Shown: positions 10,656 to 22,477, counted from the stretch's first letter. The stretch: DNA of 64,000 nucleotides from Glycine soja (GCF_004193775.1 NC_041005.1:13022501-13086500); one strand, 5' to 3'. The notes: generated by a model from the sequence alone, not told the origin. Made by a program: numbers and translations.

Positions 10656-12156
10656 CTACGAGGAACCATTGTCCCTAATTCCAAAGGAAGCTTTCAACTT
10701 GTTGGCAAGATGTGGCAACGTCTTGATGTTTTCCTGGATTGACTGGTCAGCACAGGAAACGAAATCATTCATAGCATCATTTTTCTTCTGGAGCCTAGCT
10801 GCCTCGTACTTATCTTGACACACCATCAGAGATCTATTCAATCTCTCCTGCACCATGTTGAAAACACTATCAGAGTCAATGTTATCAGTGACGGATGGCA
10901 GAATAAGGCAGAAGGCCAAAATTCCGCCATATAAACACCCCATGGTGGCCTATGGTACCACCATAGTGGGCCTCCCTTCACAAATTGCCTATGGAGGTTG
11001 GCAAATTAAATGTCAAAATGCTTCCAGGAAATAGAACATGCCTGAATGTCAGATACAAAATATACAAATAATTTGGACCATTAACTAGCGGAGCAGATAA
11101 TCTAAGCAGCTTGAATTCGCAATTAGTTAACCATGACTTGCTATCAACTTTCATACAATTAGAAATTTCAAATGCAGACAAGGACAGAGTCCTCATTCAA
11201 TAAAAAAAAAAACAACGAGTAAATGACTCTGGCCGGTATTAAAACAAATAACGAGGGGCATTAACAACTGTAAGAGTCTTGGTTTTTCTATAATATGGAC
11301 AGGGGTGCTCCCCAGTCTCCCCCCTCCAAATCAACAATTTCATAAGACTTCCCTTAATAATTTTATACACACTTAAAAAATTTAAATAAGAAAGAACAGA
11401 TGATAAAACTGAGAGAATATGATATCAGAATTATGGGGTAGCTTACCTGAAACTGTGCCATCTCATGATCAAATGTGTGTTGCACATTAGAAAGAGGAAT
11501 ACTGCAATTTTCGACACAACTGCTTATTTCTTCCTGCCTTTTGCTTCTATCAAAGCACTCATATGCACACATAAAATAGGCTTTCTGCAATAATTCAATC
11601 AAATTATCAACTATATGGAATCGGAAGTCTGCTTTATCAATCAGACAAATTACCACATGTACCAATTGTATGCAAAACAAATATCAGTATATAAAATCAA
11701 TGTGGTGAAAAGGAAAATACAGGACTTAAGGTACAGAAAGTCAAAACCTTTAATACCTAGAAATATAAAATCCATGTCATGTAATAATTTGCATTTACGA
11801 CATATAAGACCAGAAGAATGGTACAATAATTTGAACTGAAATCAGAAATGATGAGACAAAAATCAGCTAGCCAAAGGGGATACGACTTTCTGGTTCCAAT
11901 TATTATACAACTTATGTCATCAAGACATAAAACCATCCAATCTTCTAAGGAAATATTAAGTACTGGTATGTATCAAAAGTAAAAACAAACACTAAATTAC
12001 TTGTTACAGATAAGGACTGGAAAGAACCTGAAGGGTAAAATTGACATAGTCCTGGACAGGGGCAAGATTAGTTTGAGCAGCCACATTTACTTCTTCAAAT
12101 TTCTGCCTCATTCTCAGGGAAGCAAGTTGCTCTTCATGGGCTGCAAAGTGATCCAT
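10656..12156 (-). CDS. FAM136A-like protein (DUF842), three coding exons, intact
   Basis: Minus-strand gene. Exon 1 is 12156-12028 (43 aa, MDHFAAHEEQ... to VNFTLQ). Exon 2 is 11584-11447 (46 aa, KAYFMCAYECFDRSK... to EMAQFQ). Exon 3 is 10847-10656 (63 aa plus stop, ERLNRSLMVC...). Splice sites are canonical: donors CAG|GTTCTT and CAG|GTAAGC, acceptors TTGCAG and GTGCAG, all phase 0. The spliced product is 152 aa, the usual plant length for this family. Paired cysteines CAYEC, CVENC, a Cys in VCQDK and SCADQ match the family's helical CX3C pattern. Animal FAM136A is mitochondrial; the plant role is unknown. A 5'UTR intron (12157-12621) ends exactly at the ATG. Intron 2 (about 600 bp) carries a dispersed-repeat-like block near 10890-10975. 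The damaged paralog lies at 2679-3340. Confidence 0.9.
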
Positions 12157-12621
12157 CTGATACTTACTGTCAACAATGAGGTCTGCACCCTTAGTTTTGG
12201 TGATAGCAAACTACTTTATCCGGTTTGATTTGCTTCTTAATATGGTTGCCTACTATAGGCTTTTATCTAGTTGAATTTTTTATAGTAAGCAAAACCAAAA
12301 ACCAGGGGAAGACCTGGGTTCGACCCCCAGATACACTCTTTGGTAGGGGCAAAGGTGTGACTATGTCCCGACTCATAACCGATCCTTTGTCGGTCAAAGG
12401 ACTGAAACTTGTGGGATACCTTGATAGGTGGTTACCAAATAAAAAAATCAAGACGAAAACAAATTAGGGGCAAACAACAAATCAAAGAATCCATCGTCAG
12501 AGACCACGCTTATACCATTGAAGCTTGCAACAATAAATAAAATAAAAACTCGTTTTTTCTTCCGTGAAGAAATGAAAGGGAAAATAGGAGAATGAAGCAG
12601 AAGACGATGGAACTCACTAAC
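12157..12621 (-). other. 5'UTR intron of the FAM136A-like gene, with a possible SINE-like remnant
   Basis: The donor CAG|GTTAGTG is at 12622/12621 and the acceptor GTATCAG directly abuts the start codon. Inside, GGTTCGACCCC at about 12317-12327 matches a Pol III B-box, followed by about 120 bp unlike the flanks. No A-box was found at the right spacing, so a truncated SINE is only a guess. Confidence 0.55.
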
Positions 12622-12714
12622 CTGAAAATGCGTGAAATGAATTTCTTTTCGGAAACTCTCAATCGCTATTGAGTTGCAACTCTGCTCTTCTGCTTCCTCT
12701 TTCTCTTCGTACAC

Positions 12715-12780
12715 AATTCCGTTTCAAAGGGTTTTAGGGCCTTTAGGCCCTTCCAGGGTTTAAACTTCAAACAAAAAAAG
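12715..12780 (-). promoter_or_regulatory. Probable promoter elements of the FAM136A-like gene
   Basis: Read on the minus strand this stretch gives TTTAAACCCTGG, GGGCCTAAAGGCCC and AAAACCCTTTG just upstream of the 5'UTR exon. These resemble telo-box (AAACCCTA) and site II (GGGCC) elements, which are common upstream of plant housekeeping and mitochondrial-protein genes. The paralog keeps a diverged version near 3360-3400. Confidence 0.45.
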
Positions 12781-12789
12781 AAAGAAAAG

Positions 12790-13255
12790 GAAAGTGCTTT
12801 ACAAAAAAAATAATATAAAAAACTTATTTTTAATTAATTGAATAGCTTCCTTAAAAAAAATTATTGAATAGTAAATATTTTTAATCATTATTTTCAATTC
12901 TCAAATAATATAATTTAAAAAAATACATAAAATGCATTTTTAAACTTAGAACTCATTAGGCATAATAATATTATTATTATCTTATAAGAAAATATATTAT
13001 TTCTCAAACTATAGAAAATTTATTTGGCACCAAAATTTATACAATAATTCATATAACTTGTGTAGTTGTTTTTATTTGAATGAGAATTTTGTGTGTTAGT
13101 CCAAGTGTTTGTGACTAAATAAAAAATAATATCTATTCTTATAAAAAAAATTATTATATGATTTGTTTTTATACATTAGAAGAAAGAAAACACAAACAAA
13201 AACAAACAAAATAATGCAATCTGTGTGAGGAAACTCTTAAAGAGTATGCAAAACA
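12790..13255. other. AT-rich spacer, no gene seen
   Basis: Long A/T runs between the FAM136A promoter and the LINE remnant. No motif recognised. Confidence 0.4.
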
Positions 13256-13263
13256 AAGGTTAT

Positions 13264-13926
13264 GCAGATTTGGAGGACACACATCTAAATCAAAATAGGT
13301 TGTTGCAAATCAACTCCTTGCTCAGCTAAGTTATTTGTCATAAAGTTGTCCTCCCTTAAAGTATGTTGGAAAGAGAGAGGCTCCACTCCTTGTCCATGAA
13401 AGTTCGTATGTTGTTGATCACGGCCGCTAACGAGTGTGTTATAGGAACACCATTGGCAATCATCTTCAAGGCCATAATAGAATTTGATTCACATATGATA
13501 TTCTTTAGACCCTTCGATCAATCAATTTTTAGCCCATGAAAGATTGCTTTGAGGTCTACATTCATATTAGTAGTAACACCACACGGTCCAACAAATCCCA
13601 CTATCCAATGAGCATCTGAATATCTGATAACTCCACCAAAGCCTTATTTGCCTGGATTCCCAACTGATCTCCTATCAGTATTAAGTTTGACAAATCCTTG
13701 TGGTGGATAGTGCCACTTAATGTCTCTAGGTTTGGGAATATATATACTTTGGCTTGCAAAACACTTTCTGCACCAACGAACAAATGCCATAAATCTTGAT
13801 TATTATCATATGAGAGTTCCAGGTTTGATTTTGAAAGATTAGTTTGTTCCTCACTGTCTAGATACACCAGCAAGCAATGAGGAAGATGTCCACACTCATT
13901 CCCTTAGCGTAGAACTGCAGCCAAGT
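13264..13926 (-). pseudogene. LINE (L1-type) RNase H domain, 3' half of an element split by a gypsy insertion
   Basis: Minus-strand translation in 13300-13620 reads as plant LINE RNase H: HWIVGFVGPCGVTTN, DLKAIFHGLKI, then NIICESNSIMALKMIANG and LREDNFMTNNLAEQG. The usual acidic residues are partly changed (AE to VD, ESD to ESN) and a stop follows LKID. The 5' half continues at 21424-22170 on the other side of the gypsy element; the joint carries the target duplication CAAGT. Confidence 0.75.
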
Positions 13927-14259
13927 TGTTAGGCTCTAGTAGTTGCTACTAGACTTTGAGGGCCAGAAACTCCTAATACGAGAATAGAAAGGTAAAGTAT
14001 TGTATTGATTTATGTCGTGCCTTATTACATTTGATGAGTATTTATAATGGAATTGTAATAATAGAATTTGGAATTCTGTGATGACAAGGTCCTAACGGAA
14101 AGAGAGAAAATATTCCTAATGGCAGACAAGATCAAGAGCTGCTCCCTTGATAGCCAGCTCAGCAGAAACGGTTATAGGAAATCTTTAAGGTAAGTTGGGG
14201 CCCTGCTCATCCTTTGTGGTCGTGCTTTTGTTGCTTCTGGTTTTTCTGTGTTGCTATCA
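13927..14259 (-). repeat. 3' LTR of the gypsy element (left side)
   Basis: Begins TG and ends CA on the plus strand. A minus-strand TATA-like box (TTATAAATAC) is near 14037-14047. On the minus strand the purine tract GGAAGGCATAGGGAA adjoins the LTR. The last part of the pol frame runs into this LTR. Confidence 0.88.
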
Positions 14260-14408
14260 TTCCCTATGCCTTCCAAAAGCACCTTGTCCTCAAGGTGGTA
14301 ATCAGTTTGAAGTTGGGTCCAGTCTTTCCATGAAGTATCATCCGATGATAATCCTTGCCATTGAACAAGGACTTCTAGCTTGGAGTCAGCTGTCTGGTGT
14401 GTGTTCAA
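14172..14408 (-). pseudogene. Chromodomain-containing C-terminus of gypsy integrase
   Basis: The translation LEVLVQWQGLSSDDTSWKDW followed by YHLEDKVLLEG is a chromodomain, recognised by the VQW and D-TSWE-type blocks. In chromoviruses this domain directs integration to particular chromatin. The frame ends at 14172, 88 bp inside the 3' LTR, so pol and the LTR overlap. A stop separates it from the upstream integrase frame (14421-14705). Confidence 0.85.
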
Positions 14409-14420
14409 TATAACTAGAGG

Positions 14421-17382
14421 TTAAATGATAAGATGATCATCCTTAGTGAGCACTGTTAAGGTTATGATGTGAAGGTTGTCACCGGGGCGTGAAGAATGAA
14501 AGGGTTTGAGTAGGAAACAATGAAAGATCGGGTGTGTACAAGCTTCTACAAGTAATTGAAGTTTGTAGGCTGATAGCCCAATCTTTTTGATGACCCGGAA
14601 TGACCCATAAAATCTTTTGGCGAGCTTGGAGTACCCAATGGGTTGACCCGAAACGGAGGTCTGCCAGTGTGGCCTGAGTTTGACCAGAACCAAATCTCCA
14701 ATCATAAACTAAACGTTGCGACGTTTAGTGTTTGCAAAGTGCTTCATGTGAGCCTAAGCCTTTTCTAGTTTCTTCTTAACTTCCGCAAAAATTGCCTCTC
14801 GATCAGTGAGCATGTTATCAACAACGTCAATGTTAGAATCACCTGCCAGATATTGTGGAAAATTAAAGGGCTTTTTGCCAAAAGTGATTTCATAAGGAAA
14901 GAAGCCCGAGCCCGAGTGCCAAGATGTGTTGTATGACCATTCAACCCGGTGTAGCAATTTTCCCCAAGATGAAGGCTTCTTATGGACAAAGGCTCAAAGA
15001 TACTGTTCGATAACTCGATTCAAGACCTCTATATGGCCATCTGATTGAGGATGATACACAGAGCTCATGCGTAACTGTGTCTAACTTAAACGAAAGAGGT
15101 CTTGCCAAAAACGACTAAGAAATAGGGGATCATGGTCCGAGACTAAGCTTCACGGCATTCCATGGATTTTCCCAACAAGGTCCATGAACAGGACTGCAAC
15201 TGTGTAAGAAGTGTGTCGGGTTGGGAGCATACCCAGATGAATCCCTTTTGAAAAGCGGTCGATGACCACAAGAATGGTGGTATAGCCACGAAATGCGGGT
15301 AATCCAGTTATGAAGTCGAGAGACAAGTCCTCCCATGGCCGACAGGGAACTGGTACCGAGCATAATAGACATGTGGCCTTCTTAGTTTCATATTTCGTGT
15401 GTTGACAGTCGACACATGAAGCAAATTCAGTGTGCTCATCGAGGTGGTCAATAATAGCTTGTCAGAACTGAGCAAATTCTAAATCTTGAGCCAACTGGGC
15501 CTTTAATTCCTCCAGAAAGGTTAAACAAGGCACTGATAATAGTGACAATGTACCAGAAGGGCCTTCCGGAAGTCTGGACAGAGCATCAACGACCACGTTG
15601 GTATTACCAGAGCGATACTGAATGTTGTAATCATATCCCATTAGACGCGCGAGGTACATCTATTGCTCCGACGTCTCTATCACCTGTGTTAGCAACTCTT
15701 TCATACTATGGTGGTCTGTGAGTATATTGAAGTGACGACCAAGTAGATACTGGCGCCATTTTTTGACGGCGGCCGTAATCACAAATAATTCGTGAACATA
15801 CATCGAAGCACAGAGCAGTTTCGGAGGGAAGGCTTTGCTAAAGTAGGCAATGGGGTGACCTCGTTGAGATAACATCGCACCCATGCATGTCCCTGACGCA
15901 TCAGTCTCCACCGTGAAGGGAAGTGTGAAATCAGGCAGGTGAAGGATGGGAGTCGACGTTAGAACATACTTGAGGTGAGCAAAGGCTGATTGGGCTTCCA
16001 AGGTCCACTGGAAGGGCTCAATTGTTAGTAACTTATTCAAAGGTGTGGCAATCGTGGCGTATCCAAGAATGAATCTTCGATAAAAATTGACGAGGCCCAA
16101 GAAGCTACACAGAGCGTGCGCAAAATGAGGTTTGGGCCATTGTTGGATGGCTTGAACTTTGGCCAACACTGGTTTGACCCCACGCGACAAGACCACATGA
16201 CCCAGGTATTTGACTTGGTGTTGAGCAAACGTGCATTTCGAAAGTTTTAAAACAAATTATTCCTTCAACAAGACTCAAAAGGTTTTCTCCAAGTGAATTA
16301 TATGATCCTCCAAGGTTGAACTGTATATGAGAATGTCATCAAAGAAAACGATAATAAATTGACGGAGGAATGGGCGAAAGATAGTGTTCATTGTGGCCTG
16401 GAACGATGAAGGTGCACTACACAACCCGAATGACATCACCCTAAACTCAAAGTGACCATGGTGTGTGAGAAAAGTAGTTTTACAAATATCATCTTCAGAC
16501 ATGAGGATCTGATGATAACCTTGCAACAAATCCAACTTAGAAAACCAGGAAGCACCGACTAACTCATCTAACAACTCATCAATTATGGGAATCGGAAAAT
16601 GATCCTTGATCGTAAGTGCGTTCAATGCTCTGTAATGAACACAAAACCTCCAAGTGCCATCATGTTTACGAACCAAGAGAACAAGGGAGGAAAAAGGGCT
16701 TGTACTAGGTGGAATTATGCCTCTCTGTAGCATAGAATCAACCTGGGATTCGATTTCGACTTTTGGGTAATACGGGTAACAATAGGGTCGAACATTGATA
16801 GGGTCTGAGTTTGGGGCTAAGTGTATATGGTGGTCTGTGGGTCGGGAAGACGGAAGTGCCTGGGGAGTTTGAAACAGGGAAGCAAATTGGGTCAAAAGGG
16901 ATTGGATTGCCGGTAGTGGTGTGTGTTGGGATTTGTCGGAAAAAAGGGAGGTCAATGGGGTTTAAAGTGATATGAAATTAAGCACTAGCACCTACGGTGC
17001 GGACAAGGTGTCTCACCTGGGTGGGAGAAAGGGGCTGAAGTGTGGAGGTATCCTTACCCTTGAATTCAATAGTACAACCCTAGTGCAGGAATTTCATGGA
17101 CAAAGTAGTATAGTCCGTGAGGATGGGGCCTAACGAGCGTAACCATTGCACCCCGAGAACAAGGTTAGCACCACATAGAGGCAGAATATGGAGGTCAATA
17201 GTGAATTCAATGTTCTGGATCATTACCGGCACAGTTGGACATAATTGTTGACAATGGAGATACTGACCGTTGCCCACCATAACCTTGAGAGGGGTGGTGT
17301 CGCAAGGAGAAAGGCCCAAACGCGAGACCAAGGTGTCCTGGATAAAGTTGTGGGTACTACCCCCATCAACCAGGATCAACAC
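14421..17382 (-). pseudogene. Gypsy pol: protease, reverse transcriptase, RNase H, integrase
   Basis: Protease (17382-17080) shows DGGSTHNFI, a variant of DSGSTHNFI, and LVLGVQWL. Reverse transcriptase (16955-16275) shows RGIIPPSTSPFSS, YRALNALTIKDHFPIP and FFDDILIYS. RNase H (16196-15660) shows FTVETDASGTCMGAML, EL-VITAAVKKWRQYL and DHHSMK. The integrase region (about 15460-14754) shows CVDCQHTKYETKK, DLSLDFITGLP and SSVYHPQSDGHIEVLNR; the expected TDGQTE-type end is changed. Stops and frame breaks separate the domains near 16960-17080, 16200-16275, 15660, 15100, 15060, 14757 and 14706. Long stretches stay readable, so damage is mainly point mutation. Confidence 0.88.
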
Positions 17383-17409
17383 CTTCTGGGCAGCAATCAG
17401 GCCTGATAA

Positions 17410-18327
17410 TCACAGAGTTTCTAGGGCCAAAGGACCCGTGAGGGAGTGTAAATTGAGTTGGGCTGCATTCAGATCAACCGGGTCGGGCGGTTCGGGTTCA
17501 AAGCCCAAGGGGATATAATCTTCAGCACAACGATCATCCTCGTCTGCAATCAAAAGGAAAACCCTAGAGCTGCAATGATGGCCACGATGATACCTTTCCT
17601 CACAATTGAAACAAAGGTCTCGCTCAGGGCGTGAAGCCAGTTCTTCTGATGTCAAGTGTTTGAGAGGAACAGAGGAGGAAGGTTTTGTCGAGGAAGATAA
17701 TAGTGGAGGAGGCGGCAAAGAGATGGGGGTGGGGTTGTAGCGGTTATCCTGGAAGGAAAAGGAGGTGCGCGACCCTGAACAGCACGGTGAGAGTCTATGA
17801 GCTTCTCCTCCTGAAGACATGCGAGCTCAGCTGCCTGTACCAACGATAATGGTTGCAGGGCTTGTACATCGTGATGAATGTCGGGACTCAGACCCGAGAT
17901 AAAGCAACTGAGAAGGAAGTGTAGAGGAATACCAACGACGCGATTTGCCAAGTCCTCAAACTCATAGAGGTAAGAATGGACTGTGGTTTTCTAGGTTAAT
18001 TTGAACAAGGCACTAGTCGGGTCCTCATATTGGGAGGGTGCGAAATGGGTTTGAAGGGCATAGAGGAAAATAGGCCAGGAGGTGAGCTGACCGTTGCTGG
18101 CCATCCATTGGAACTAGGCCAAAGCACGACCATCCATATAAAAAGAGGTGATGGTTAGCCGTTCATGGTCAGGGGTGTTGTGATATTCAAAGAATAGGTT
18201 AATTGTGAATATCCAACACAATGGTTCAGAGCCATCAAAGCGAGGCATGTCAAGCTTCATACGGTGAGGCTGGGCAGAAGGGGAAGATGGTGGGATGGTG
18301 GTGGACGAGGTAGGTGAGGATACAAGG
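17410..18327 (-). pseudogene. Gypsy gag, main part
   Basis: On the minus strand 18327-17950 reads as gag (MKLDMPRFDGSEPLCWIF..., then YALQTHFAPSQYEDP and CFISGLSPDIHHDV), with in-frame stops. After a frame break near 17820, a CCHC knuckle CFNCEERYHRGHHC is at about 17610-17570. The N-terminal part lies at 20917-21066, on the far side of the nested solo LTR. Confidence 0.82.
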
Positions 18328-20911
18328 TGTTACACCCTCTACCCCATACATATATGTACTAATAATAAAAGAAATAAGAAATCAAACTTGATTAAAAGTT
18401 TTTAAAACACATTTAAATATAAGCCTTTTAAGAGGGTGGAAGACTCACATTCACCTTTCTAACATCATAATAAAACTTGTCCAAATAAATAATAAATTCA
18501 CTTCGACTCAAAACAAGGTCGTCTAAAACTTCATACAATTAATATAGAACCTATACCCTAATGTCACATCCTATCAGAGCATTGTGTTCCCATGTCCTCT
18601 AGCATCAGGTTCTTCATAGTCATCCACCTATTCATCTGCTCTCACGAACACAAGGTTCGAGATCATCACAAGATCCAAACACAAATAACACACTGGGAGT
18701 GAGTTATCACATTCCTAACTAATGAAGAGTAACGAGACAACATGTAGGTGTAAATATCATAAAAACAAAATAAAACTTACTTACACATAGCTCACATCAT
18801 TTCACCACTTTGTCACCCAACATCGCATCATAACATAACATGTCTCATTCATCTTCACAATATTCACATATTCAAGGATCAACACACAATATCACCAAGT
18901 CAATCAATATCGATCAATACACAAGCGTTATGCAACATATACACTAAGACTCAATCCTATATGCAATGTGATACCATGTCAGTGAAAAACCTTGTCGGGC
19001 GCCTAGCAGTACATGATAAGACAAACCACACACTAGCAAGTCAGGTCACTCTCACTAGGTAAGATCATAGGGAGACCAGTCAGGGTCACAGTATTTTGCG
19101 AGAATGATCCAACCATATGGAATCAATATAGGCTTAAAGGAGCACTCAAACCGGGTGACCCCCAAGGCCTACACTCCGAAGAGTCCGTCAGGGCCTCTCC
19201 CTCCTGATTCAGGTCCAACCCATAAAATATTTTAGCACACGGACTCTATCTATGAACTGTACAAAACACATGACTCCTCAACTGTTCTCAAAATAGTTTA
19301 TCTCGTCGCCTTTAAAGGGTCTTAGCATTAACTCGTCGCCCTTAAAGAGACTTAGCATTAACTAGTCGCCCTTAAAGGGACTTATGGTCGTGTGATTGTA
19401 GAATTCACAGCTCACAACTCAATGCACACAATATCTCAATGCACATATATATCTCAATCATATGCATACTCAATTTATCACATACATTCGATCTCAATCA
19501 CAATGGTATAATCTCAATTTAACACGTTATCACACCTCATGAATCATATACATTTTACCTATGAACTATGCAATGCACACAATTACTCAATTGTTTTCAA
19601 AATCATTTTAACCCGTCGGGTTCCCACAGTGGATCCCATCACAATACTCGTCGCCCTTAAAGGGTCTTACAATTGTGTGATTGCATAGTTCATAGCTCAC
19701 AACTCAATACACACATCTCAATACACATTTATTTCACCATTTATCACAGGTTCAATTTATCACATACTCATAATTTGAATCACAATTTCATAATCTCAAT
19801 ATAATAATTTATACAAAAGGTTTATCACAACATGGACAGTAAAACCCATCAAATAATTTTACACAATTATATCAAAATCATGGGTCAAAACGCAAAAACA
19901 TCAAGAACACTCAAGTTTATCAATTAATTCTTATCAGAACATCAATTGGTGCGTAAAGACAATAATATTGTATTTATAATTGTAAAGGAAAAATTATAAT
20001 TTAATAAACACCCAAAAATAAACCCCAATTTAATCCTCTAAGTATCTCAACACATGTTCTCACTAATCCCCAATTGTGAATAACTCATCCCTTACCTCTA
20101 AGTGGACTCACGTGACTTTTGAAAGTGATAGCGGAATCTCTAGCGGTTCCCTGAGATTTCTCCAATTTTTCCTCCGACTGCTCCAATAGAGTTCCCAAAC
20201 GTCAGAGAGACGGAGAAGGGATTGAAGCCTCCATTCATACTGTCTTCATGTGATTCCTTTTCTTCCTGCACGATTATTATCTAGCAAATCCCAACGGTGA
20301 AGGTGTTAGAAATTTAATTTTAACAAAATATCAAACTTTCGTGAAAATCCAATGGTTAACGAATCCAGGATCATAGTTTTACCGGGACAACTCTGGGTTT
20401 CTACGGGAAAAGAAAAAGTCACGATGCGAACAACATTTCTCTCATCTCCGACATATTTTAGTAATTCCCAACGGTGAGAATTCTTGTAATTGAGTTGTGA
20501 ACCTGTTTATTAAATTTCACAACGATCCAACGGTGAATAAGTCCGAGATCGTCATTTTTCTGAGACAGGTTTGGTAGTTTGCGGGAAAAAGGGAGAGCAT
20601 TGAGAGGAGAAAGGGAAAAACGAAAATGAGGGAAAGAAGAGGCACCGTCAGTGTGAAAAATGACCTAACACTATTTATAGTTAGGTTTACTCTATTTATT
20701 TATTTATTATTTTATAAAAACAAACTCTATTTTATTCTCTATCCAACAAATAAATAAAATACCCTTTTTATTTTCTCTCAAACCATTATTTTAATTAATA
20801 ATTATATCTCCTTGTTTATTTATTTATAAAATTTCATCATTTTTCTAAAACTCTATTTATTTATAAATAATAATTCTTTTAAAATTATCTTAGGAAAAAT
20901 GGGATGTTACA
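18328..20911 (-). mobile_element. Solo LTR (about 2.58 kb) nested in the gypsy gag
   Basis: The insert starts TGTTACACCC and ends GGGATGTTACA (TG...CA) and is flanked by CAAGG at 18323-18327 and 20912-20916. No coding capacity and no second LTR were seen, so a solo LTR left by LTR-LTR recombination is the simplest reading. A minus-strand TATA-like sequence (ACTATAAATAG) near 20666-20678 suggests minus orientation. Internal repeats include three TCGCCCTTAAAG-GACTTA units at 19314-19390 and another near 19649. The LTR length and TGTAACATCCC start are like long-LTR Del/Tekay elements (inference). Confidence 0.82.
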
Positions 20912-20916
20912 CAAGG

Positions 20917-21066
20917 GATTTGGGTGTAGCCAGGATAGTGATAAGGGTATCAAGTTTGAGTCATGGTTTGAAGGTTTTCACTGAGCGCCAGTTGATGAGT
21001 GGTGAGCTTGGCAATGGCGTCCTTCACTCTGTCCGAGGAGACCTTCGAGCGGGTGGACTCCGCCAT
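20917..21066 (-). pseudogene. Gypsy gag N-terminus
   Basis: It starts at the ATG at 21066-21064 and reads MAESTRSKVSSDRVKDAIAK, then LTTHQLALSENL, before a stop and the CAAGG junction with the nested LTR. It lies 20 bp inside the 5' LTR, so this is the natural start of gag. Confidence 0.7.
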
Positions 21067-21085
21067 TCGAACAAGAGCACCAAAT
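21067..21085 (-). promoter_or_regulatory. Likely primer-binding region of the gypsy element
   Basis: On the minus strand ATTTGGTGCTCTTGTTCG directly follows the 5' LTR. This is the right place for a primer site. I could not match it to a tRNA with confidence. Confidence 0.4.
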
Positions 21086-21418
21086 TTTTAGGCTCTAGTA
21101 GTTGTTGCTAGACTTCGAGGGCCATAACCTCCTAATACGAGAATAGAAAGGTAAAGTATTGTATTGATTTCTACTTAGCCTTATTACATTTGATGAGTAT
21201 TTATAATGGAATTGTAATAACAGAATTTGGAATTCTGTGGGGACAAGGTCCTAACAAAAAGAGAGAAAATATTCCTAATGGCAGACAAGATCAAGAGCTG
21301 CTCCCTTGATAGCCAGCTTAGCAGAAACGGTTATAGGAAATCTTTGAGGTAAGCTGGGGCCCTGCTTTTCCTTTGTGGTCGTGCTTTTGTTGCTTCTGGT
21401 TTTTCTATGTTGCTATCA
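21086..21418 (-). repeat. 5' LTR of the gypsy element (right side)
   Basis: Aligns end to end with 13927-14259. The first base pair TG of the left copy is TT here. The CA end and the CAAGT target duplication are intact. Confidence 0.88.
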
Positions 21419-21423
21419 CAAGT

Positions 21424-22170
21424 TGTACTATCATCAAAATTGGGATTGCTCCAAACGTCCAATTTGAGAAGGTTCCTAATCGTTCTTGAAAACTGACAAT
21501 CTCGCAACAAATGGAAGATTGATTCTTCATGATCGCCACACCTACAACAAGAATAGTCAAAACAAATATGCCAACGTGGTCAAAAGAGGTTAGCGGGAAT
21601 GCTCTTATGGTCTAAGAATCAGATGTAGTGTTTGATATTTTTTGGTAATTGGAGAGACCACACCCAAGTTCCATGAACCGCAGTAGCACAATGGAAGAAC
21701 GAGCTCTAGTGAGCCACTTGTAAGTAGTTTTGGCCGGAAAATTTGCCATCAGAAGAAGCATCCCAAATAATCATGTCAAGCACATTGTCTGGTAAAGTGA
21801 GAGTTGTAATATCATTCTTAAGATTAGGTATCACAAATTCCCTCCAGAAGCCATAAATTTTGCATGGAATAGGTAGGTATGGAATCAAGAACCGAAGTGG
21901 CCAGAGTGACTATATCGACTCTACTAAGAAGCTTAGCTTTCCAACTTGTCAATCTAGAGTGAACATGATCTAATATGTAAGAGAAAAATAAAAAAAATTT
22001 ACCTGGTCTGCGAGAAAAGGAAACCCTAGATGGCTAGTGATTTTTGGAGTGTGTTGGTACCCCAAAATGCTACTGAATTTGTCAATTTTCTATCGAGGAA
22101 CATTCTTGGATGCCATGAATGTAGACTTTTGCACATTAATCTTCAATCCATAGCCTTGTCTTAACTCGTT
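21424..22170 (-). pseudogene. LINE reverse transcriptase C-terminus and zf-RVT, 5' half of the split element
   Basis: The minus-strand translation contains VNICKSTFMASKNVPR, HLGFPFLADQ, then DMIIWDASSDGKFS, LPNNIKHYIWFLDHKSIPAN and a zf-RVT type finger CCRCGDHEESIFHLLRDC near 21510-21555. This block order is typical of plant L1 LINE ORF2. It is interrupted by stops and continues into 13926-13264 once the gypsy element is removed. Confidence 0.75.
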
Positions 22171-22477
22171 GGCAAGTGCACCAAATTTTTTACAAGTAGT
22201 AAAGTACTCGGAAGTCCGAGTATGAAATCCACAAGGACTTTGTTTGTACTTAGATTAATGCAAACCCAATTTACAAACAAAAGATAAGAAATTAATTTAA
22301 AATAACATATAAAGAAAGATAGTAGATAAGATAAATATTTAAAGATAAAAATAGAAGATAGAAAAGATAAAATATTTAAATTAAAAGATGATAAAGATAA
22401 AGATAAAAATAGAAGAAAAAAAGATAAGATGAGAAAAATAAAAGATTAAGATAAGATAAAAAAGACAAATTCAGAAT
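22171..22477. repeat. Repeat-derived spacer with A/GATAA-rich simple sequence
   Basis: 22195-22270 (CTCGGAAGTCCGAGTATGAAATCC...) looks like dispersed LTR-type sequence. From about 22280 to 22470 the sequence is nearly all A, G and T with repeated AGATAA and AAAGATAAA units. Confidence 0.5.

Larger units (their letters stand above)
13927..21418 (-). mobile_element. Ty3/gypsy chromovirus, decayed, minus orientation
   Basis: Two 333-bp LTRs (13927-14259 and 21086-21418) are flanked by CAAGT at 13922-13926 and 21419-21423. The interior on the minus strand reads gag, protease, reverse transcriptase, RNase H, integrase, chromodomain. The compact size and short LTRs suggest a Reina-like lineage, which is an inference. 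About two dozen differences between LTRs by hand count indicate an old insertion. It sits inside a LINE and carries its own insertion (18328-20911). Confidence 0.92.

Noticed and set aside
12290..12450. Complete SINE in the FAM136A 5'UTR intron
   Set aside because: Only a B-box match is visible; no A-box, tail or target duplication, so it is left as a weak note.
14195..14413. Plus-strand ORF over the gypsy 3' LTR
   Set aside because: Shadow of the minus-strand chromodomain frame and LTR.
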